Position numbers and translations under genes: made by a program
Assembly: GCF_001556045.1 (NCBI RefSeq)
Contig: NZ_LSIC01000016.1
Span: 1-36,441, forward strand
Reading direction: 5' to 3'
Length of the DNA stretch: 36,441 nucleotides
DNA from: Bradyrhizobium sp. CCH5-F6
GTDB taxonomy: Bacteria > Pseudomonadota > Alphaproteobacteria > Rhizobiales > Xanthobacteraceae
The notes under the pieces: model-generated
Databases searched by the model: none
What the model saw: the letters and a program-made list of their open reading frames with translations, nothing else
Told to the model about the DNA's origin: nothing
Shown: piece by piece, positions 1 through 9,346 of the stretch
Numbering within the stretch: the first letter of the stretch is position 1
How the letters are laid out: each line of letters opens with the position of its first letter

Positions 1-133
1 GTTAACGCCTTGATCGGGCTGGCTTTGCCTTGCCACCGCCATATCGTTAGGGTACCTCGCCGCCACGTGGGGACGGGAATCCTGACGCGACCGCTTTCGC
101 GCGCGCACCCGGCCGGGCATGGGATTGGCATAA

Positions 134-787
134 GTGTCTGAATTATTTAACGAAGTCGACGAGGAAGTACGTCGCGAGCAGCTCAAGAAGCTGTGGGACA
201 AATATTCGATCTACTTCGTCGCCCTGATGGTGCTGGTCGTGGCCGCAGTCGGTGGCTGGCGCGGCTACCAATATCTGGAGGCCAAGAAGGCCGCCGAGGC
301 CGGCGCCGCCTTCGAGAAGGCCGTCGAGCTGTCCGAGCAGGACAAGCACGCCGACGCCGAGAAGGCCTTCACCGAGCTCGCCGCCAAGGCTCCGTCCGGC
401 TATCGCACCCTGGCGCGGCTGCGTGCTGCCGCCGAGGCCGCGAGCCATGATCCCAAGGCCGCTGCGAAGATGTATGACGACATTGCCGCCGATCGCAGCG
501 TCGGGGGCGAGTGGCAGGACCTCGCGAAGATCCGCGCCGCCGGCCTGCTGCTGGACAGCGCCAGCTACGCCGACATGCAGCAGCGGCTGGAGCCCTCCGC
601 CGCCCCGAAATCGACCTTCCGTCATGCCGCCCGCGAGATGCTGGCGCTGTCGGCCTGGCGGAACAATGACATGACCGCAGCCCGCAAATGGCTCGACGCG
701 ATTGACGGAGACGGCGGAACGCCGCCCGGCCTGCGCTCGCGCGCCGAGGCGCTTCAGGCACTGCTGCCGCCTGTCGCCAAGAGCTGA
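134..787 (+). CDS. YfgM-like membrane-anchored TPR protein
   Basis: This encodes a 217-residue protein with a GTG start. It has a short charged cytoplasmic N-terminus, one membrane segment at about residues 26-46, and an Ala-rich helical remainder of TPR type (about 47-217) that would lie in the periplasm. The layout matches the YfgM/TPR_21 family, which in gammaproteobacteria works beside the SecYEG translocon and periplasmic chaperones. The neighbourhood supports this, because yfgM-bamB-der is a known gene order and der lies two genes downstream here. The ribosome binding site is weak (GGGAT about 9 bases upstream), but no better start is visible. The family call is firm; the exact role in this organism is inferred. 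Confidence 0.85.
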   Translation: MSELFNEVDEEVRREQLKKLWDKYSIYFVALMVLVVAAVGGWRGYQYLEAKKAAEAGAAFEKAVELSEQDKHADAEKAFTELAAKAPSGYRTLARLRAAAEAASHDPKAAAKMYDDIAADRSVGGEWQDLAKIRAAGLLLDSASYADMQQRLEPSAAPKSTFRHAAREMLALSAWRNNDMTAARKWLDAIDGDGGTPPGLRSRAEALQALLPPVAKS

Positions 788-818
788 CGACGGCCCTCTG
801 ACGTAAACGAGACACAAG

Positions 819-1370
819 ATGCGCCGCACGCCACGCTTGATCGCAGCCGCCGTCCTGATCGCCTTCACAGGCGTCCTGGGCGGCTGCTCCAGCTTCGATC
901 CGAGCGACATGCTCGACTTCCTCGATACCAAGAAGAAGCTGCCGGGCGACCGCAAGCCTGTGTTCCCGGAAGGTGTGCCGGGCCTTGAGCAGGGCGTGCC
1001 GAGGGATCTTTACAAGGGCGCCCAGCAGCAGCCCGATCCCAACGCGCCTGCCGTCGCGGCGCTGCCCGCCGAGCCGCCGCCGGAACCCGCCAGGCCGGCG
1101 AAGGGTGCCAAGGCGAAGCAGACGCGGCAGCCGGCCACAGCAGCGGTTGCGCCGGCTGAAGCCCCCGCCGGCGAGATCGATGGCGAGGCCCAGCCGGAGG
1201 CCGCCCCGTCCACAGCCGCTCCGCCGCCCAAGCACAAGATCGTCCGCAGGCGCACCACCGCACCGCCGCCGGATCAGCCGGTCCAGCAGGCGCAACCGGC
1301 CCAGACCACGCAGCAGCAATCGCAGGGCGCTTTCCCGGCGCCGCTGCCGAGCGGGAGCTTCTCGCGCTAG
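819..1370 (+). CDS. Small Pro/Ala-rich lipoprotein in the yfgM-der operon
   Basis: This is a 183-residue protein with a clear lipoprotein signal. It has Arg residues at the N-terminus, a hydrophobic stretch at residues 7-19 and a lipobox LGGC with Cys23 as the lipidation site. A short segment (about 24-70) containing PGDRKPVFPEGVPG looks structured or conserved. From about residue 70 to the end it is low-complexity Pro/Ala/Gln, probably disordered in the periplasm or crossing the wall. It lies 31 bases after the TPR gene and before der, where many proteobacteria carry the beta-propeller lipoprotein BamB. It is far too short for BamB and shows no propeller repeats. Its function is unknown; an envelope role is inferred from the signal and the neighbours. 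Confidence 0.8.
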   Translation: MRRTPRLIAAAVLIAFTGVLGGCSSFDPSDMLDFLDTKKKLPGDRKPVFPEGVPGLEQGVPRDLYKGAQQQPDPNAPAVAALPAEPPPEPARPAKGAKAKQTRQPATAAVAPAEAPAGEIDGEAQPEAAPSTAAPPPKHKIVRRRTTAPPPDQPVQQAQPAQTTQQQSQGAFPAPLPSGSFSR

Positions 1371-1445
1371 AGCATGATCCGGACCCCGAGGCCGCGTTAG
1401 CGCGAAGTGTGAAGCGGTTCTTCCGAAAAATCCGTGTCCAAACAA
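1370..1445. repeat. Degraded GAGCATGATCC-type intergenic repeat
   Basis: The segment begins GAGCATGATCCGGA inside the stop codon of the lipoprotein gene and continues through GTGTGAAGCGGTTCTTCCG to AAATCCGTGTCCAAACAA. It resembles from memory a short dispersed palindromic element of Bradyrhizobium and its relatives. The right arm has decayed here. A better-preserved copy lies at 29187-29255. Confidence 0.55.
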
Positions 1446-1495
1446 TTGTCCTCATTGCATTGACAGGCGCAGCCCTAGCAGCGCACGAATGACCC

Positions 1496-2878
1496 ATGTC
1501 CTTCACAATCGCCATCATCGGCCGACCGAATGTCGGCAAATCGACGCTGTTCAACCGCCTGGTCGGACAGAAGCTCGCGCTCGTCGATGACCTGCCGGGC
1601 GTCACCCGCGATCGCCGCGAAGGCGAGGCCAGGCTCGGCGACCTCGAGTTCACCATCATCGACACTGCCGGCCTCGACGAGGGCGCCAAGGGCTCGCTGA
1701 CCGCGCGCATGCAGGAGCAGACCGAGGCCGCGATCGCGCAGGCCGACGCCCTGTTCTTCGTCATCGATGCCCGCATCGGCCTCACGCCCACCGATCGTGC
1801 CTTTGCCGATTTCGCCCGCAAGGCCAACAAGCCGGTGCTGCTGGTCGCCAACAAGAGCGAAGGCAAGCATGGCGACGCCGGCGCCATGGAATCTTTTGCG
1901 CTCGGCCTCGGCGACCCCATCCAGATCTCGGCCGAGCATGGCGAGGGCATGGGCGAGCTCTACGATGCGCTGGCCAAGCTGATGCCCGAGCCGGTCGAGG
2001 AAGACGAAGACGACGACGACGCGCCGATCTCGGAGGAAGAGGCCGCGACGCGCCCGATCCGGGTCGCCATCGTCGGCCGGCCCAATGCCGGCAAGTCGAC
2101 GCTGATCAACCACCTGCTCGGCGAGGAGCGCCTGCTAACGAGCCCGGAAGCCGGCACCACGCGGGATTCCATTGCCGTCGAGATCAACTGGAAGGGACGC
2201 GATTTCCGCGTGTTCGACACCGCCGGCCTGCGCCGGCGATCGCGCATCGAGGAGAAGCTGGAGAAGCTCTCGGTTGCGGACGCGCTGCGCGCGGTGCGCT
2301 TTGCCGAAGTCGTCGTGCTGATGATGGATACGCAGAACCGCTTCGAGGAGCAGGATCTGCGCATCGCCGATCTGATCGAGCGCGAAGGACGGGCGGTCGT
2401 GCTCGCGGTCAACAAATGGGACCTGATGGAGACCAAGGGCGGCGGCGCGATCTCGGGGCTGCGCCGCGATGCCGATCATTGGCTGCCGCAGCTCAAGGGC
2501 GTGCCGATCGTCGCGGTGTCGGGCCTGATGGGCGAGGGTATCGACCGTCTGATGCAGGCGATCCAGGACGCCTATGCGATCTGGAACAGGCGCGTGCCGA
2601 CGGCCGCGCTCAATCGCTGGTTCGAGCAGGCGGTTCAGGCCAATCCGCCGCCCGCGGTCTCGGGCCGCCGGCTGAAGCTGAACTACATCACGCAGACGAA
2701 GGCGCGCCCGCCGAGCTTCGTGCTGTTCTGCTCGCGCGCCGATGCGGTGCCGCAGTCCTATCTGCGCTATTTGACCAATTCCATGCGTGAGACCTTCGAG
2801 CTGCCGGGCACGCCGGTGCGCATCACCTTGCGCGAGAAGGCCAATCCCTTCGCGCACAAGCGCAAGCGGCCCTCGTGA
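1496..2878 (+). CDS. der: Ribosome biogenesis GTPase Der (EngA)
   Basis: Der is a tandem-GTPase essential for maturation of the 50S ribosomal subunit. The 460-residue protein shows both G domains. The first has GRPNVGKS at residues 9-16, DTAG near 56-59 and NKSE near 119. The second has GRPNAGKS at 194-201, a DTAG motif and NKWD. A strongly acidic linker (about 167-183) joins the two. The C-terminal KH-like domain ends in the typical basic tail [11 protein letters not shown]. Length and layout are normal for the family. It is the third gene of a plus-strand run, separated from the lipoprotein gene by about 125 bases that contain a repeat. A hairpin-rich region follows the stop codon. Confidence 0.97.
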   Translation: MSFTIAIIGRPNVGKSTLFNRLVGQKLALVDDLPGVTRDRREGEARLGDLEFTIIDTAGLDEGAKGSLTARMQEQTEAAIAQADALFFVIDARIGLTPTDRAFADFARKANKPVLLVANKSEGKHGDAGAMESFALGLGDPIQISAEHGEGMGELYDALAKLMPEPVEEDEDDDDAPISEEEAATRPIRVAIVGRPNAGKSTLINHLLGEERLLTSPEAGTTRDSIAVEINWKGRDFRVFDTAGLRRRSRIEEKLEKLSVADALRAVRFAEVVVLMMDTQNRFEEQDLRIADLIEREGRAVVLAVNKWDLMETKGGGAISGLRRDADHWLPQLKGVPIVAVSGLMGEGIDRLMQAIQDAYAIWNRRVPTAALNRWFEQAVQANPPPAVSGRRLKLNYITQTKARPPSFVLFCSRADAVPQSYLRYLTNSMRETFELPGTPVRITLREKANPFAHKRKRPS

Positions 2879-2947
2879 GTGACGGTGCCGGCGAGGCGGC
2901 AGCGGCAAGTGCCGCGCCGGCCGCGACGAAGACGGTCTGAAACGCCA

Positions 2948-3009
2948 ATGCCCGGGCCTTCGCCTCGCCGAAGCGGCTACGGCCGCGCAGGCGGGACGAG
3001 CCCGGGCAT
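2948..3009. terminator. Multi-stem palindrome between convergent genes
   Basis: A perfect 10-base inverted repeat (ATGCCCGGGC at 2948-2957, GCCCGGGCAT at 3000-3009) encloses two smaller stems, CTTCG...CGAAG and GCGGC-TACG-GCCGC. This gives a cloverleaf-like fold between the 3' ends of der (+) and the ABC binding-protein gene (-). It may act as a bidirectional terminator, or be a dispersed palindromic repeat. No strong U-tract follows. Confidence 0.5.
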
Positions 3010-3044
3010 GACGCCTTCAAAACCTTCGTGCGACCGCTACGCGG

Positions 3045-4271
3045 TCACTTCTTCACCAGCGGGCAGTCGCTGTCCTTGAGCGGCTTGGCTGCGTCCTCAG
3101 GCGCGATGGTGGCGACCAGCTTGTAATAGTCCCACGGGCCCTTCGACTCCTCGGGCTTCTTGACTTCGAACAGATAGGCCGGGATGAGGCGGCGGCCGTC
3201 GGCGCGCAGCGGGCCCTTGCCGAACAGCGGGTCGTCGGTCGGCAATTCCTTCATCTTGGCCACGACCTTGGCGCCGTCGCGCGGATTGCTGCCGAGCGCG
3301 TCCATGGCCTTCAGGTAATGCAGGATCTCGGCATAGAGGCCCGCAACCGTCATCGACGGCATCGAGCCCTTGGGCGAGGCCTTCTGGAAGCGCTTCGACC
3401 ATTCGCGCGTCTGGTCATTGAGGTCCCAATAGAAGGACTCGGTGAAGGTCAGGCCCTGCGCGGTCTTCAGGCCCAGCGAGTGCACGTCGTTGATGAACAG
3501 CAGCAGGGCGGCGAGCTTCTGACCGCCCTGGACGATGCCGAATTCGGCGGCCTGCTTGATCGCGTTGGTGGTGTCGCCGCCCGCATTGGCGAGGCCGATG
3601 ATCTTGGCCTTGGAGGACTGCGCCTGGAGCAGGAAGGAGGAGAAGTCCGCGGTGTTGAGCGGGTGCTTGACGCCGCCGAGCACCTTGCCGCCGGTTGCCG
3701 TGACGACCGCGCCGGTATCACGCTCCAGCGCATGGCCGAAGGCGTAATCCGCGGTGAGGAAGAACCAGCTATCGCCGCCCGCCTTGGTCAGCGCCTTGCC
3801 GGTGCCGTTGGCGAGCATGTAGGTGTCGTAAGTGAAGGAGACGGTGTTGGGCGTGCAGGCCTTGCCGGTGAGGTCGGCGGTGGCCGCGCCCGAATTGAGC
3901 AGCACCGCGTTCTTTTCCTTGACGAGGTTGCTCACAGCGAGCGCAACGCCGGAGCTCGGCGTGTCCGCGATGGCGTCGACCTTGTCGGAATCGATCCATT
4001 GCCGGGCGATGTTGACGCCGATGTCCGGCTTGTTCTGGTGATCGCCGGAGAGCACCTCGATGGTCCAGCCCTTCGCCTTCAGGCCGGAGTCTTCGACCGC
4101 CATCTTCACCGCCGCGACCGAATTCGGGCCGCCGATGTCGGCGTACAGGCTCGACATGTCGTTGAGCACGCCGATCTTGATGGTCTTGTCCTGGGCGAAG
4201 GCGGAAGTGGCAAAACCGAAAGCGGCACAGGCCAGAAGGGCCACGGTGCGGCGTGCGAACGTCGTCGTCAT
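3045..4271 (-). CDS. ABC transporter substrate-binding protein, branched-chain amino-acid type
   Basis: This is a 408-residue periplasmic binding protein of the LivJ/Peripla_BP_6 family. It has a Sec signal peptide (residues 1-26, ending AFA before QDK). The mature start TIKIGVLNDMSSLYADIGG is typical of the family, and DYAFGHALERDT is the usual hinge-region sequence. The ATG at 4271 is preceded by GGAGGAAG at good spacing; an in-frame TTG at 4292 lies upstream of that site and is unlikely. Members bind amino acids, amides or aromatic and other small acids and deliver them to a LivHMGF-type importer. No permease or ATPase gene is adjacent, so this is an orphan component and its substrate cannot be read from context. 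Confidence 0.92.
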   Translation of the reverse strand: MTTTFARRTVALLACAAFGFATSAFAQDKTIKIGVLNDMSSLYADIGGPNSVAAVKMAVEDSGLKAKGWTIEVLSGDHQNKPDIGVNIARQWIDSDKVDAIADTPSSGVALAVSNLVKEKNAVLLNSGAATADLTGKACTPNTVSFTYDTYMLANGTGKALTKAGGDSWFFLTADYAFGHALERDTGAVVTATGGKVLGGVKHPLNTADFSSFLLQAQSSKAKIIGLANAGGDTTNAIKQAAEFGIVQGGQKLAALLLFINDVHSLGLKTAQGLTFTESFYWDLNDQTREWSKRFQKASPKGSMPSMTVAGLYAEILHYLKAMDALGSNPRDGAKVVAKMKELPTDDPLFGKGPLRADGRRLIPAYLFEVKKPEESKGPWDYYKLVATIAPEDAAKPLKDSDCPLVKK

Positions 4272-4437
4272 AAAAGCTTCCTCCATTGTCAAATATGCGG
4301 ACGGCCCTCTTGCGGAGCCTTGTTCCGGCTGATGGCTCTAGCCTGTCCCACGGCCGGCGGCAATGCGCCTAAAGCCGGATGGCGCTGCGTCTTAGCGTCA
4401 TCCGGCGGTTAACTATTGGGCAAGATGTGTTGAGACG

Positions 4438-4541
4438 CTATTTGAACGCGTCCGATGTCAGCCTGAATTTCTGAATGCGCTTTCCGGTGTCGACCTCGGC
4501 GGTATGGCCGTTACCCTTGGCGTCAATCGCCATGGTGTCAA
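4438..4541 (-). pseudogene. Possible 3' remnant or tiny ORF after the SDR gene
   Basis: Read on the minus strand, a frame different from the SDR gene stays open from about 4541 to a TAG at 4438-4440. It gives roughly 34 residues with good coding character, including GLIDTMAIDAKGNGH and ending in KFRLTSDAFK. An internal ATG would give a 31-residue peptide. No ribosome binding site is evident. It could be the tail of a lost gene fused by deletion to the SDR end, or chance. The rest of the 270-base gap up to 4271 shows only the binding-protein leader and no other gene. Confidence 0.25.
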
Positions 4542-5282
4542 TCAGGCCGGTGCGCGGAAGCTCATCAGGCTGCGCGTCTTGTAGTCGTAGAACTTGCCGG
4601 TTTCGGTCCAGTCAGGCGCGCACATCGGCACGATGAATTCGGCGACCTGCTCGGGCGTGTCGAGCGTCGCGGGATCCTCGCCCGGCATCAGGGTTGCGCG
4701 CATGCGGGTGCGGACAGGGCCGGGGTTGAACAGATTCACGCGCAGCTTCGTGTTGGCGGTCTCCTGCGCCCAGGCCCGCGCCAGCGTTTCCAGCGCGGCC
4801 TTGGATGCGGCGTAGGGGCTGACATAGGCTGTCGCCTTGTTGGCGGCACCGGAGGTGACGAAAACGGCGCGCCCGGCATCGGACTGCCTCAGCAGCGGCT
4901 CCATGCAGCGGATCAGCTGGAAGTTCGCGGAGACGTTGACGGCCATCACGTCGTTGAAGGCCTTCAGCTCGATATGGCCGATCGGCGAGGAGGGGCCGAG
5001 CACGCCGGCATTGCCGACGAGGATATCGAGCTTGCCGTAGCGTTCGTGCAGGCCGGCGCCCAGCCGCGCGATGCCGTCGGTATCGGTGAGGTTGAGCGGC
5101 ACCAGGGTGGCGCTGCCGCCATCCTTGCGGATCTCGTCGTCAAGTTCCTCGAGCCCGCCCTGCGTCCGCGCCGTCGCCACGATATGCGCACCGGCCTTCG
5201 CCAGCGCGATTGCGGTGGCATAGCCGATGCCGCGTGAGGCGCCGGTGACGAGAGCGATGCGATGGGCGAGGGGTTTTGTCAT
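4542..5282 (-). CDS. Short-chain dehydrogenase/reductase
   Basis: This is a 246-residue classical SDR oxidoreductase. It has the cofactor-binding motif TGASRGIG at residues 13-20, NAG at 91-93, catalytic Ser144, and the YxxxK pair Tyr157/Lys161. The absence of an acidic residue at the end of the second strand (ATARTQ) suggests NADP(H) preference, which is inference. It is the last gene of a minus-strand series after radA, cvpA and purF, but a 103-base palindromic repeat separates it from purF. The start has no obvious Shine-Dalgarno sequence. The substrate is not identifiable from sequence; SDRs of this size act on diverse alcohols and ketones. Confidence 0.9.
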   Translation of the reverse strand: MTKPLAHRIALVTGASRGIGYATAIALAKAGAHIVATARTQGGLEELDDEIRKDGGSATLVPLNLTDTDGIARLGAGLHERYGKLDILVGNAGVLGPSSPIGHIELKAFNDVMAVNVSANFQLIRCMEPLLRQSDAGRAVFVTSGAANKATAYVSPYAASKAALETLARAWAQETANTKLRVNLFNPGPVRTRMRATLMPGEDPATLDTPEQVAEFIVPMCAPDWTETGKFYDYKTRSLMSFRAPA

Positions 5283-5331
5283 GGCCGGGTTTTACAGCCG
5301 TGGATGGCCGGAGCAAGCCCCCACGTCGCCT

Positions 5332-5433
5332 GTCATTCCGGGGCGAAGCGAAGCATCGAACTACGGTGCGCAATTGCGCACCTGATAATCTCGAGATCCC
5401 GGGTTCGGTCCTTACGGACCGCCCCGGGATGAC
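5332..5433. repeat. Three-stem intergenic palindrome between purF and SDR
   Basis: The outer arms GTCATTCCGGGGC (5332-5344) and GCCCCGGGATGAC (5421-5433) are complementary with one mismatch. Inside are a perfect 18-base palindrome GGTGCGCAATTGCGCACC (5365-5382) and a GGTCC-TTAC-GGACC hairpin. This architecture resembles the mosaic intergenic elements common in Bradyrhizobium, an attribution made from memory. Its position just past the purF stop would place a stable RNA structure there. Confidence 0.75.
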
Positions 5434-5443
5434 GGCTGCGCCG

Positions 5444-6967
5444 TCAGCTCGCCTCCGCCAGCAGCGACAATTGCCGCGGCTGCGGCTCGGTCTGGGTCTG
5501 GTCGGTGAGGTGGGTCGGATACGCCCCGGTGAAGCAGTGATCCGAGAACTTCGGATTGGCGGGGTCGCGGCCGGGTTCGCCCATGGCGCGGTACATGCCG
5601 TCGATCGACAGGAAGGCGAGCGAGTCCGCACCGATGATCTCGCGCATCTCCTCCAGCGAATGCGTCGCGGCGAGCAGGCCGCCGCGGTCGGGCAGGTCGA
5701 TGCCGTAATAATCGGGATAGAGGATCGGAGGCGAGGCGAGGCGGAAATGGACTTCCTTGGCACCGGCATCGCGCATCATGCGCACGATCTTCTTCGAGGT
5801 GGTACCGCGCACCAGCGAGTCGTCGATCAGGATGATGCGCTTGCCTTCGATCGCGGCGCGGTTGGCCGAATGCTTCATGCGCACGCCGGATTCGCGGATC
5901 GCCTGCGTCGGCTGGATGAAGGTGCGGCCGACATAATGGTTGCGGATGATGCCGAGCTCGAACGGCACGCCGGAATACTGGCTGTAGCCGACTGCAGCGG
6001 GCACGCCGGAATCGGGCACCGGTACGACGACGTCGATCGGCACGTGGCTTTCGCGCGCGAGCTGCGCGCCGAAATTCTTGCGCACCTCGTAGACCGAACG
6101 GCCATGGACGATGGAATCCGGACGGGAGAAGTAGATGTATTCGAAGATGCAGGGGCGCGGCGCCATGGGCGGGAACGGCTTGTGGATGTCCTGGCCGTTC
6201 TCGTCGAACACGATGACTTCGCCCGGTTCGATGTCGCGCACGAAGCGGGCGCCGATGATGTCGAGCGCGCAGGTCTCCGACGTCAGGATCGGGCAGCCGT
6301 CGAGCTCGCCGAGCACCAGCGGGCGGATGCCGCGCGGATCGCGCGCGCCGACCAGCTTCTTGTTGGTCAGCGAGACCAGCGCATAGGCGCCTTCGATCTC
6401 GCGCAGCGCATCGATATAGCGCTCGATGAAGCGGGCGCGCTTGGAGCGCGCGACCAGATGCAGGATCACCTCGGTGTCGGTGGTCGACTGCATCATCGCA
6501 CCGTGCCGTACCAGCTCGCGCCGCAGCGTCAGGCCGTTGGTGAGATTGCCGTTATGCGCGACCGCGAGGCCGCCGGCGTTGAGCTCGGCGAACAGCGGCT
6601 GGACGTTGCGCAAAATGGTGGCGCCGGTGGTGGAGTAACGGACGTGGCCGACTGCGACATTGCCGGGGAGGCGGTCAATCACCTCGCGGCGGGAGAAGGT
6701 GTCGCCGACGAGGCCGAGGCGGCGTTCGCTGTGGAAGCGGCTGCCGTCGTAGGAGACGATGCCGGCGGCTTCCTGGCCGCGGTGCTGGAGGGCGTGAAGG
6801 CCGAGCGCCGTGATGGCAGCCGCATCGGGGTGACCGTAGATGCCGAACACGCCGCATTCCTCGCGCAGCGTATCCCCCTCCAGATCGTCCTGAAGCTCCA
6901 GCGCGGCCGGGCCCGGGACGGCGTTCGGGTCGAGATCAAGTTGGGCGTCCTGGTCAGGGTATCGCAT
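5444..6967 (-). CDS. purF: Amidophosphoribosyltransferase
   Basis: PurF catalyses the first committed step of purine synthesis, turning PRPP and glutamine into 5-phosphoribosylamine. From the ATG at 6967 (preceded by AGAGAGGCG) the protein has 507 residues; an upstream in-frame TTG at 6994 is less likely. The N-terminal glutaminase has its nucleophile at Cys38 (EECGVFG), so a propeptide of about 37 residues would be removed. The glutamine site includes AHNGNLTN. The C-terminal phosphoribosyltransferase has the PRPP loop ILIDDSLVRGTT at about 379-390. Of the cysteines that bind the [4Fe-4S] cluster in Bacillus-type enzymes, the positions in YPDYYGID and most of those near DHCFTGAYPT are not Cys, so a cluster is probably absent. 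It lies 27 bases after cvpA. Confidence 0.97.
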   Translation of the reverse strand: MRYPDQDAQLDLDPNAVPGPAALELQDDLEGDTLREECGVFGIYGHPDAAAITALGLHALQHRGQEAAGIVSYDGSRFHSERRLGLVGDTFSRREVIDRLPGNVAVGHVRYSTTGATILRNVQPLFAELNAGGLAVAHNGNLTNGLTLRRELVRHGAMMQSTTDTEVILHLVARSKRARFIERYIDALREIEGAYALVSLTNKKLVGARDPRGIRPLVLGELDGCPILTSETCALDIIGARFVRDIEPGEVIVFDENGQDIHKPFPPMAPRPCIFEYIYFSRPDSIVHGRSVYEVRKNFGAQLARESHVPIDVVVPVPDSGVPAAVGYSQYSGVPFELGIIRNHYVGRTFIQPTQAIRESGVRMKHSANRAAIEGKRIILIDDSLVRGTTSKKIVRMMRDAGAKEVHFRLASPPILYPDYYGIDLPDRGGLLAATHSLEEMREIIGADSLAFLSIDGMYRAMGEPGRDPANPKFSDHCFTGAYPTHLTDQTQTEPQPRQLSLLAEAS

Positions 6968-6994
6968 CTCGTTCTCGCCTCTCTTTAGGGCCAA

Positions 6995-7624
6995 TCAACG
7001 CGCCGCAGGTTTCTCGATCAGCTTTTTCATGCCGTCACGAGCAGATTTACTGTACCCGTCGCCACTGCCCGAAGGCTGCTGCTCGGATTCAGCTTGATCA
7101 TCTTCTGGTTTGTTTTTCTTGAATTTCTTCAAAATGGTGTTCTCGGGGTCGTCAGGCAAGAGGGCCATCAGCCAATCCCCGGTTCCCTGCAGCACCACGC
7201 GGGACTTGGCCCCCGTGACCCAGTCCGGGCGCTGCTTGTCCGGCACCAGCCAGGTGAAGAACAGGAAGGCGACCACGACGATCAAAAGCCCGCGAGCCAG
7301 ACCGAACAGGAAGCCGAGGGTGCGATCCAGCGCGCCGATCCGCGAATCCAGGATCATGTCGGAGATCCGCACCGTGATCACGGAGACCACCACCAGCGTG
7401 CCGATGAACACGCCGGCAACCACGACGACGCTCGCGACCGTATCGTTGTTGAAATAGGTCTTGGCGGTCGGCAGCAGCTTCGAGAACGAGTACAGCGTCA
7501 CGATCGCCGCCGCGCCCCAGGCCGCGATCGACAGGATTTCGCGCATGAAGCCGCGGACCATGGCGAGCAGGCCCGAAATCAGCATCACACCGAGCAGGAT
7601 CAGGTCGAGGAGTGTTACTGGCAT
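6995..7624 (-). CDS. cvpA: CvpA family membrane protein
   Basis: This 209-residue inner-membrane protein has four hydrophobic segments (about residues 4-22, 29-48, 63-85 and 103-125) and a polar, charged C-terminal tail of about 80 residues. The N-terminal sequence with LLDLILLGVMLISGLLAMVRGFMREILS is characteristic of CvpA/colicin V production family proteins. In E. coli the gene is needed for colicin V production and is cotranscribed with purF, and the same order is kept here with a 27-base gap. CvpA has been linked to envelope homeostasis. The molecular function is not established. Confidence 0.93.
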   Translation of the reverse strand: MPVTLLDLILLGVMLISGLLAMVRGFMREILSIAAWGAAAIVTLYSFSKLLPTAKTYFNNDTVASVVVVAGVFIGTLVVVSVITVRISDMILDSRIGALDRTLGFLFGLARGLLIVVVAFLFFTWLVPDKQRPDWVTGAKSRVVLQGTGDWLMALLPDDPENTILKKFKKNKPEDDQAESEQQPSGSGDGYSKSARDGMKKLIEKPAAR

Positions 7625-7793
7625 CGGCTGGTCTGGTCCGCTCGTACTCTCAAAGATGCTCTAGCCGAATCGGTGTTGGGCCGCTGCCCTAAAAGAGGGG
7701 CAGACGGCGTTCCCGGCAAGGCCGCAACCACGCAATCCCATGCTGCTTTTGTGACGGCTGTATAGCGGCGAGGGCCTGCGTCGTCACCTCCAC

Positions 7794-9248
<1,455 letters not shown>

Positions 9249-9346
9249 GGGAGGAAAATAGCGGTCTCGGTGGAACGGGCGAGGAAGTTCTTAGCACGAA
9301 TAGAATCTCTGAAGGGCGATGGGTGCCGATGCATCCACCGCAAGCT

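Noticed and set aside
4272..4292. TTG start of the ABC binding protein at 4292
   Set aside because: It lies upstream of the GGAGGAAG that fits the ATG at 4271, and would put extra residues before a normal signal peptide.
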